Below, piece after piece: positions 1 to 5,077 of a DNA stretch of 9,736 nt. The notes beneath the pieces were generated by a model, which did not search any database, had not been told where the DNA came from, and saw only the letters and a list, made by a program, of their open reading frames with translations. The stretch comes from an uncultured Clostridia bacterium (GTDB lineage: Bacteria > Bacillota > Clostridia > TANB77 > CAG-508). The position numbers and the translations under genes were made by a program. The stretch spans positions 1 through 9,736 of the forward strand of contig CALXZS010000037.1 in assembly GCA_944393305.1 (NCBI GenBank), read 5' to 3'. Each line of letters begins with the position of its first letter. Within the stretch, counting starts at the first letter, position 1.

Positions 1-61
1 ATGCACCAATAAATACTAATACTGCAAAAGCCATTTTTAAAGCATCTACTGCATTTTCCAC
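1..61 (-). CDS. Pilin-like protein, N-terminal fragment (cut by window edge)
   Basis: Only the first 20 codons lie in the window. The start is a GTG at 61-59, chosen because the frame then reads (M)ENAVDALKMAFAVLVFIGA, which repeats the ENA-x-x-AL opening of the complete pilin-like genes upstream. A strong Shine-Dalgarno sequence, AAGGAGGAG at 67-75, sits 7 bases before it. The upstream gene stops at 79, so the two are 17 bases apart and surely cotranscribed. The visible part is a short polar start followed by a hydrophobic helix, as in type IV pilin-like subunits. The helix lacks the IIAG of the paralogues and has DALKMAFAVL instead, so it may be a different subunit class. The C-terminal domain is outside the window, so function rests on the N-terminus and context only. 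Confidence 0.72.
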   Translation of the reverse strand, partial: MENAVDALKMAFAVLVFIGA

Positions 62-66
62 ACTAT

Positions 67-75
67 CTCCTCCTT
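67..75 (-). promoter_or_regulatory. Ribosome binding site deciding a GTG start
   Basis: AAGGAGGAG lies between the stop codon at 79 and the GTG at 61, with 7 bases between the GGAGG core and the start. It supports the GTG over the internal ATG of the same frame (codon 10), which has no comparable sequence in front of it. Confidence 0.75.
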
Positions 76-78
76 ATC

Positions 79-678
79 TCAATTTAAAGTGGTAATTTCT
101 ATTGATTTTAAGAAACCATTTGTCCAATATTCTGCCCCAAATTTTGTTTCATCATTTGCTTTATTGTTGTTTGATGAATTTACTGAATAATTTTTTCCAG
201 ATTTAATATCTGAATAATTTGTTATGTCTTTTCCATCTAGTCTTACGTATATCATATTGCCTAATTCTTCATCATTTGTTACTGCTTGTCTATTATTTGT
301 TAAAACTTTTTGAATTAATGCTCTTACATTGGTTCCTGTTACTTTACTTCCAAAGTAAGTTTCATATTGCATATTACGCATGGTGTTATATTGTGATGTA
401 CTCATATACATTGCATTATTTGTAGCATTAGATACATTATTATATACCATCATGCCTAACATGATTATGAAAAATGCTATTAATATTATTCCTAAAATTA
501 TTAAGCATCTATATAGATTAACAACTGATGCACCTGTTAAAGTAAATTTTTTTGATACTATTGTCATTTGATTATTCTTTTTTATTTTTATGAATAAATA
601 TATTGAAAGAGATAATGCTATTATAAACATAAGCATTGCTAGTATGACTTTTACAATGAATTTTGTTTCTTCACTCAT
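79..678 (-). CDS. Two-helix pilin-like protein (199 aa)
   Basis: This is a paralogue of the next gene upstream with an added N-terminal membrane helix. Helix 1 spans about residues 8-31. It is followed by a positive loop (KIKKNN, then SKK) and helix 2 at about 55-79, ending in MMVYNNVSN where the paralogue has VIIYNNVSG. The remainder aligns through Y108-F-G-SKVTGTNVRALI, then LGN-IYV, SDIK-GK-YSV, and YW-NGF-KSI near the C-terminus. The positive-inside rule gives N-out, loop in, and the C-terminal domain outside, the same side as in single-helix paralogues. The start is supported by GGAGGG five bases before the ATG; the internal Met38 has no such site. It follows the upstream gene by 25 bases. 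No charged prepilin leader is present; LTG-ASVVN at 47-54 resembles a prepilin cleavage site but has Asn instead of Glu at +5. A role as minor pilin or filament-base membrane anchor is inferred. Confidence 0.75.
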   Translation of the reverse strand: MSEETKFIVKVILAMLMFIIALSLSIYLFIKIKKNNQMTIVSKKFTLTGASVVNLYRCLIILGIILIAFFIIMLGMMVYNNVSNATNNAMYMSTSQYNTMRNMQYETYFGSKVTGTNVRALIQKVLTNNRQAVTNDEELGNMIYVRLDGKDITNYSDIKSGKNYSVNSSNNNKANDETKFGAEYWTNGFLKSIEITTLN

Positions 679-703
679 TATCTCCCTCCTGTATAAAAAT
701 ATA

Positions 704-1168
704 TTATGATGGATCTGATACTACAATTGTTTTTATAAAACCATTTTTCCAATAACCTTCATCTGCATCACCAAGAACTCCGCTAGTCCAAGTATCACTT
801 TGAGCATCACTTTTTATTGATACATTATAAGTTTTTCCAGTTTTTATATCTGATGATGTAAGTATTTTTTCTCCACTACCCAAATCACCTGTTACAAAAA
901 TGTAATTTCCTAATTGATTATCATCAGCTGCTGCTGAATTATTATTTGCTGATACTTGAGTCAATAATGCTCTTACGTTGCTTCCTGAAACATTATTTCC
1001 GAAATATCCTTCAAAAGGTGAATTGTGTGCTTGTATTTCTTGTGCATCTAATGTACCTGATTGAGCTATTCCAGATACGTTATTGTAAATTATTACTCCT
1101 AAACCAACTATTAAGATTGAAATTAAAATTGCACCTGCGATTATTAGTGCTTTTGACGCGTTTTCCAT
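704..1168 (-). CDS. Pilin-like protein (154 aa), MENA family
   Basis: A small protein with a hydrophobic helix at about residues 7-28, starting MENASKALIIAG and ending in IIYNN, followed by a polar domain of about 125 residues with no cysteine. The family block is F52-EGYFG-NNVSG-SNVRALL. The end of the domain, YWKNGFIKTIVV, looks like a closing beta strand. The start has a textbook ribosome binding site, AAAGGAGG, nine bases before the ATG. It is the shortest and most regular of the MENA proteins, and its site is among the strongest, so it is a reasonable candidate for the major filament subunit. That is inference. It has no Flp pilin leader (basic segment, Gly, then Glu at +5); Glu2 is the only acidic residue near the helix start. 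An 85-base gap with a perfect palindrome lies upstream, and a two-helix paralogue follows downstream. Confidence 0.78.
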   Translation of the reverse strand: MENASKALIIAGAILISILIVGLGVIIYNNVSGIAQSGTLDAQEIQAHNSPFEGYFGNNVSGSNVRALLTQVSANNNSAAADDNQLGNYIFVTGDLGSGEKILTSSDIKTGKTYNVSIKSDAQSDTWTSGVLGDADEGYWKNGFIKTIVVSDPS

Positions 1169-1215
1169 AAAAAATTTCCTCCTTTGAATTTTATGTTTTT
1201 ATATTTAAAGTTTTA

Positions 1216-1237
1216 AGTCTAAATTATAATTTAGACT
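1216..1237. repeat. Perfect 22-base palindrome between pilin genes
   Basis: Each arm reads AGTCTAAATTA, with no mismatch. In the minus-strand transcript this can fold as a 9-bp stem with a TATA loop, extended by GTTT/AAAC pairing across a two-base bulge. It lies 48 bases before the start of the 154-residue pilin-like gene and 16 bases after the stop of the 141-residue gene. No T-run follows on either strand, so it is not a standard terminator. It may be an operator or an mRNA-stabilising hairpin. It also holds TATAAT on both strands, but no good -35 sequence is spaced from it on the minus strand. Confidence 0.6.
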
Positions 1238-1253
1238 AAACCTAATAACTAAA

Positions 1254-1679
1254 TTATATTTCTTCAAAATACAAATAGCTGACATAATTTGTTTTATTAT
1301 GATATTCTATTTTTGTGCATTTAAACTTAAAGTTAGCATATAATTTTATAAAGTTTTCTATTCCATTATTTGTTATACTTTCAGTTCTAAAAATATTTTC
1401 GCTATCTTTAAATTTTACTTCAATTATTATAGAATTTGTGTCATTTTCAAAGTAAAAACCTTTGTCATCTTTTTGTACTTTATTTTGTTCATTTTTATCT
1501 ATTGACTTATTTATAATAGAAGCAAATTCATTTCCTGTAATTTCTTTATTATATATATCTGTGTATATTTTATTATTATCGCCTGCTTGAATATTATTTA
1601 TTCTATAATTTGCATATACATAAGAAATACTACAAACAGCTACTATTACAATTATCGCCAAAATTATGTATTTTTTCAT
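1254..1679 (-). CDS. Minor pilin-like or exported protein (141 aa)
   Basis: It starts MKK, followed by a hydrophobic segment at about residues 4-20 and then VYA-N. This could be either a signal peptide cut after Ala23 or an N-in membrane anchor. The polar domain has a shortened form of the family block: IYNKEITGNEFASIINKSIDKN, compare GxxVxGxxVxxLI in neighbours. Later it has KCTKIEYHNK and ends YVSYLYFEEI, a beta-strand end like the other members. Cys120 and Cys16 are the only cysteines; VAVC at 13-16 is a poor lipobox because Val occupies -1. The ribosome binding site AGAGGA lies five bases before the ATG. It follows the upstream pilin by 56 bases, and that gap holds a good promoter candidate. 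The domain similarity to its neighbours is short but placed correctly, so pilin-like is likely; the precise role is unknown. Confidence 0.68.
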   Translation of the reverse strand: MKKYIILAIIVIVAVCSISYVYANYRINNIQAGDNNKIYTDIYNKEITGNEFASIINKSIDKNEQNKVQKDDKGFYFENDTNSIIIEVKFKDSENIFRTESITNNGIENFIKLYANFKFKCTKIEYHNKTNYVSYLYFEEI

Positions 1680-1698
1680 ATATTTCCTCTTTGTTGCA

Positions 1699-1727
1699 AT
1701 TATATCATTTACAAAATCTTAATGCAA
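1699..1727 (-). promoter_or_regulatory. Internal extended -10 promoter
   Basis: On the minus strand, TTGCAT (1727-1722) is followed after exactly 17 bases by TATAAT (1704-1699), preceded by TG one base further out (TGaTATAAT). This is a perfect extended -10 element with a partial -35. Transcription would begin near 1692, about 13 bases before the start at 1679, so the leader would just include AGAGGA. It would allow the last pilin genes to be expressed apart from the assembly machinery. A+T-rich DNA gives chance TATAAT matches, but the TG, the spacing and the position in a 56-base intergenic gap make this a good candidate. Confidence 0.5.
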
Positions 1728-1735
1728 TATTTTTA

Positions 1736-2299
1736 TCAATTTTTTCTTATAGTATTATATCCATTTAATAATGCATTTGCATAATCTGGATCAGTTATTG
1801 AATGAAAATGAATGCTTGTTACTAAACTTGTGCCTTCATTATATGTAATATCTGCATCTGTATTATTTGCTTTAATAGTAATTTCCCTGGTATCATCATT
1901 TATATCATCTATGTTGAATGCTGTTAAATTACAATAATAATATGTTGTGTTTCTGTTTGAATTCAAGAAACTATTTATATTTACATCTGGTCTTAACATA
2001 GTGCTACCATCTATTAAAACATCTACATAAAAGTCATCTCCTGGCTGTGCTTCATAATCTGAATTACTTTTATTTGCATAATTTATTAATGACGCAACAT
2101 CTTGAGCACTTATATTTGCTCTTCCTGAGAAGTTTGTAAAATGCACATTAAATTGTCTAATTTCAGCTTCGCTAATTTGTGAATTTACATTCCTAGAATA
2201 ATTTCCAAACTGAATTATCATATAGGAAGCTAATGAAAGAATTAAAACACCAATTAAAACTTCACCAGCTATTATTAATGCTTTAGATGCATTCTCCAT
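1736..2299 (-). CDS. Pilin-like protein (187 aa), MENA family
   Basis: It starts MENASKALIIAGEVLIGV, with a hydrophobic helix at about residues 7-30, then a polar region holding the family block: F50-N, F54-TNF-SG, then NISAQDVASLINYANK. In the gene upstream, Phe-Asn occupies the same residue numbers (50-51), which supports common descent with constant helix length. The remainder is rich in Asp, Asn, Thr and Tyr, with alternating polar and hydrophobic stretches suggestive of a beta-rich exposed domain, ending TSLVTSIHFHSI. A short tail of about 20 residues follows. One Cys (123). Glu13 inside the helix is unusual for a buried segment and is not found in the paralogues. The ribosome binding site AAGGAGGG lies five bases before the ATG; the stop is TGA. 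It follows the upstream paralogue by 33 bases. Likely a filament subunit. Confidence 0.75.
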   Translation of the reverse strand: MENASKALIIAGEVLIGVLILSLASYMIIQFGNYSRNVNSQISEAEIRQFNVHFTNFSGRANISAQDVASLINYANKSNSDYEAQPGDDFYVDVLIDGSTMLRPDVNINSFLNSNRNTTYYYCNLTAFNIDDINDDTREITIKANNTDADITYNEGTSLVTSIHFHSITDPDYANALLNGYNTIRKN

Positions 2300-2332
2300 T
2301 AGTTCCCTCCTTGTATAATAATTTTATTTTTT

Positions 2333-2896
2333 CTAACTTATTGGTTGTACTTGTTCAAATTCCATTCTTCTTACTCTGCCAAGTCCATTTGGATTGTTTC
2401 CAGTTCTGCTATCATATTCGTTATCATATATTACAGCAGTACATTCAAAATACATTTCTTTGAACATGTTTCTATTATTTGAACTTCCTTCTTTTTTCAT
2501 AGCTTCATATATAACTTCAACATATTGTATCATATCATAATAGTCACCATAAACCATTTTGGGCTGTTCTGTTGTTTCTGTTGATAAAGGTAAATGTGAA
2601 CCTGTATCCATTTTCATAATTATTTCAACTGGTGTATATCCATCTTCTTCTCTATATCTAGTATTGTAATCTCTAGCAAGATTTGCAAGAGAAATCATTT
2701 GATACCCTCTCACAGACCTTCTGTTGTATGCTTCAAATACAGAGTTAAATTCGGTTATTTGCTCCACTGCCTCTGCTTCTACTTGTGTAGTTCTAAAATT
2801 AGATAAATTATTATATCCCCACACAAGTAGCCCCACAATAAGCATTGCTAGTAACATTCCACCTGCAATTATTAAAGCTTTTGTTGCATTTTCCAT
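2333..2896 (-). CDS. Pilin-like protein (187 aa), MENA family, first of the cassette
   Basis: It starts MENATKALIIAGGMLLAM, with a hydrophobic helix at about 7-28 ending WGYNN, then EFNSVFEAYNRR-SVRGYQMISLANLA, the family block. The C-terminal half is more charged than in the paralogues, with ECTAVIYDNEYDSRTG and an end strand GRVRRMEFEQV. The frame stays open upstream to an ATG at 2932, giving 12 extra residues (MPVKQSKKGKIY). The internal start at 2896 is preferred because all paralogues start at MENA and AGAAAGGA lies nine bases before it, while the 2932 ATG has no good site. The longer form would create G-KIYM-E, matching the prepilin peptidase pattern (Gly, then Glu at +5), so it deserves notice. 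It follows the platform protein by 76 bases. Likely a pilus subunit or an initiating minor pilin. Confidence 0.75.
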   Translation of the reverse strand: MENATKALIIAGGMLLAMLIVGLLVWGYNNLSNFRTTQVEAEAVEQITEFNSVFEAYNRRSVRGYQMISLANLARDYNTRYREEDGYTPVEIIMKMDTGSHLPLSTETTEQPKMVYGDYYDMIQYVEVIYEAMKKEGSSNNRNMFKEMYFECTAVIYDNEYDSRTGNNPNGLGRVRRMEFEQVQPIS

Positions 2897-2905
2897 ATAT
2901 ATTTT

Positions 2906-2913
2906 TCCTTTCT
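2906..2913 (-). promoter_or_regulatory. Ribosome binding site for the inner start of the first pilin
   Basis: AGAAAGGA ends nine bases before the ATG at 2896. The same octamer with the same spacing precedes the TTG-started gene at 8535. It decides in favour of the MENA start over the ATG at 2932. Confidence 0.65.
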
Positions 2914-2934
2914 TGCTTTGCTTTACAGGCATAC

Positions 2935-2960
2935 ATAGTTACGAAATTCTTTCAAACTAT
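2935..2960 (-). other. Hairpin between platform gene and pilin cassette
   Basis: On the minus strand, ATAGTT pairs with AACTAT (6 bp), enclosing GAAA/TTTC (4 bp) with a GAA loop and a small internal loop. No T-run follows, so it is not an intrinsic terminator by itself. It sits 12 bases after the stop of the TadBC gene and before the first pilin gene. It might mark an mRNA processing or stabilisation point that lets pilins be made in excess. That is inference, and stems this small occur often in A+T-rich DNA. Confidence 0.35.
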
Positions 2961-2972
2961 TTTACCTATCTA

Positions 2973-5051
2973 TTATTGCATAGATGTCATTGTATTGAAT
3001 GATGATGTCATACTTGTTAAACCTATAACAACTAATGGTACAACCAAGTATCCTACGAATATTCCAATTAGTGGAGTAAATCCAATAGCTCTTCCTATCA
3101 TACCTTTCTTTGAAATTAATCTTTCGTTTGCTTCTTTTCTCTTGTCTTGATAGTATTCTCTATCTGTTTCTAATTCATCGAAAGCTTCTCTAATAGGAAC
3201 TTTTTCAACTGCTGTTTGCAAACTTTCAACAATTCTAACTAATGGTTGGAATGAAATTTCTTCTTTCATGTCCTCTAAAGATTCCCAAGCACCACTTTCA
3301 TAGTTATTCAAACACCTTGAAATTGGTTCTTTGAAAATATCTGCATATCTTTCCATCCATTCAAGTATCATTTCAACATCAACTCTTTCAAGTCTCATAA
3401 GCATTAATATGATTGTTTGATATTGCATTACTTCGTCTTCCATTGACATCTTTCTTATTATTACTTGGAATTTTAGTAATAATAGCGGAGCTGCATATCC
3501 TATAATTGCAAATACCATTGCCATTAATATTTCAAACCATTTTAAGTATTCAGAATTTACAACTTGCAGTTTTTCTAAAATTTGTTCTGCATTTGTTTGT
3601 ATAACATCTTCATCACTATCTCTATAATATGTTGATCTTTCCATTTCATATTTAATATCATCTACTGTTGTATCTAACTGACCTCTAAACATATCTAAGA
3701 AATGATTATGAATTTCTGTTGTTTCCATTGCTTTTTCATAGTCTTTTCCATCCAGTTCTCCTATCAGGTCATAGTCTGTTGTCGGTTCATTATATATATA
3801 ATCAATTTGAACTTTATGTAATGCTAAAAACATGACAATTGACAGTATGAAAACTGCAATTGCAGCTACTATTCTATTTATATACAGCCATTCAATTTTC
3901 TGCTTAGATGCTGCATCTTTTAATGCCTTTTTTATTTTTCTTCTATCTGCTGTACCATCTTTAGGTATAAACAAATCCACGAATTTCTTTACTGGCTTTA
4001 TATTATATAATTTTGCTTGCCATGGATTTTGGTTGTTTTCTAATTTTGTATTTACTGCACCATTATCTTTTAATTTTCTAATTAATACATAACAGATAAG
4101 AGTTACAAGTAATATAATAATTTGTACAACCATTCCTTGTTTACCATTATAGAATGATTTTGTAAATGAGAAGTTACTTAAAGCCCATCCTTTTAAAGGC
4201 TCTAGCATTAGCATTGGAACTATTGAAATTATAGATAAACTTTGGAATGTATAATTTAATTTATCTCTTTTTAATATTTCCAATTGCATTTCTTGTGTTA
4301 TATTGTCTAGGTTCTTTAAGTATAATGAAACTCCATCTACTTTTCTATCACCAAATTCTTGTGTTAAATATGATATTCCAGCAAATTCTTTCAAATAATT
4401 ATTTGGAGCAACATCATAATATTTTTCAAGTTCTGTTTCTGGGTCTTCTGAGTTTAGTATATTATATATTTTTTCTGCTTGTCTTGAAATTTCAATATGT
4501 TCATCATCTTGTGCTGTTTGATATATAGCCTCTCCAACCATGTTTGTTTCGTGATATGAATGTCTCATAGCTGCGAAAAAATCTATTTGTTGGTTTAGCA
4601 AATTATTATCTATTTTATCAACCATACCATCTACTAAACTATCCACAATAAATAGCTCAAATACTAATATGATAAACATTACTAAGAAATTAGATTTGGT
4701 GAATAATATAACAATTATTGTTAGTGGTATAACAATAGCTAGTGCTTTTGTAAGTATTTTTGCTGTTTGAAGTCTTGTTAAATACTCATCATCTATATTT
4801 ATTATTTCTAGTCTTCTTCTTAATTTTAATAGGTATCTTCTTAAAAAAGGTAGTTTTTGATATTTTACATATAACTTTTGATATAATATTTCTGAAGAAA
4901 ATGTATTTTCTCTTGTACCTTTTCTAAGCTTTTCTATTCTTGCTACATCTGAACTTTGCAATCTTTTCCTAATTAATAGATAGGCAACAACTATTGCAAA
5001 AAACAAGAAAGCTATAACACCCATTATTATAATAATTGTATCATTTGACAT
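2973..5051 (-). CDS. TadB-TadC fusion, type II secretion F-domain platform protein (692 aa)
   Basis: This is the inner-membrane platform on which the TadA ATPase acts. TadB and TadC are normally separate proteins of about 300 residues; here one chain has two modules. Module 1: an anchoring helix at about 5-27, a basic stretch, two helices near 103-138, a cytoplasmic T2SF-like helical part around 150-265 (QQIDFFAAMRHSY, then YLKEFAGISYLTQ), and helices near 270-290 and 307-325. A basic linker (about 326-388) leads to module 2: a helix at 391-413, an acidic segment of about 90 residues, a helix at 506-528, a T2SF part around 540-650 (MQYQTIILMLMRLERV, then LQTAVEKVPIREAFDEL), and a final helix at about 655-678. 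GGAGG lies about eight bases before the ATG. It follows the ATPase gene by 26 bases, the usual TadA-B-C order. No frameshift or stop interrupts the join, so the fusion looks real. Confidence 0.85.
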   Translation of the reverse strand: MSNDTIIIIMGVIAFLFFAIVVAYLLIRKRLQSSDVARIEKLRKGTRENTFSSEILYQKLYVKYQKLPFLRRYLLKLRRRLEIINIDDEYLTRLQTAKILTKALAIVIPLTIIVILFTKSNFLVMFIILVFELFIVDSLVDGMVDKIDNNLLNQQIDFFAAMRHSYHETNMVGEAIYQTAQDDEHIEISRQAEKIYNILNSEDPETELEKYYDVAPNNYLKEFAGISYLTQEFGDRKVDGVSLYLKNLDNITQEMQLEILKRDKLNYTFQSLSIISIVPMLMLEPLKGWALSNFSFTKSFYNGKQGMVVQIIILLVTLICYVLIRKLKDNGAVNTKLENNQNPWQAKLYNIKPVKKFVDLFIPKDGTADRRKIKKALKDAASKQKIEWLYINRIVAAIAVFILSIVMFLALHKVQIDYIYNEPTTDYDLIGELDGKDYEKAMETTEIHNHFLDMFRGQLDTTVDDIKYEMERSTYYRDSDEDVIQTNAEQILEKLQVVNSEYLKWFEILMAMVFAIIGYAAPLLLLKFQVIIRKMSMEDEVMQYQTIILMLMRLERVDVEMILEWMERYADIFKEPISRCLNNYESGAWESLEDMKEEISFQPLVRIVESLQTAVEKVPIREAFDELETDREYYQDKRKEANERLISKKGMIGRAIGFTPLIGIFVGYLVVPLVVIGLTSMTSSFNTMTSMQ

Positions 5052-5077
5052 TCAGAGTTACCTCCATTTTTACATCA

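Noticed and set aside
1216..1255. Promoter for the 154-residue gene using TATAAT inside the palindrome
   Set aside because: No TG extension and only TAGTTA or similar at the -35 distance; the match is weak for such A+T-rich DNA.
1632..1643. Lipobox VAVC in the 141-residue protein
   Set aside because: Val at -1 is not accepted by lipoprotein signal peptidase, and the Cys lies within the hydrophobic core.
79..1738. Use of an alternative code with TGA read as tryptophan
   Set aside because: Tryptophans are written TGG, and TGA ends two genes at sites followed at once by the ribosome binding site of the next gene or a promoter.
2724..3150. Two overlapping plus-strand frames of 92 and 101 codons across the 76-base gap
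   Set aside because: Both run antisense to the first pilin and the TadBC C-terminus, and neither has a ribosome binding site. Their hydrophobic character mirrors the coding strand.
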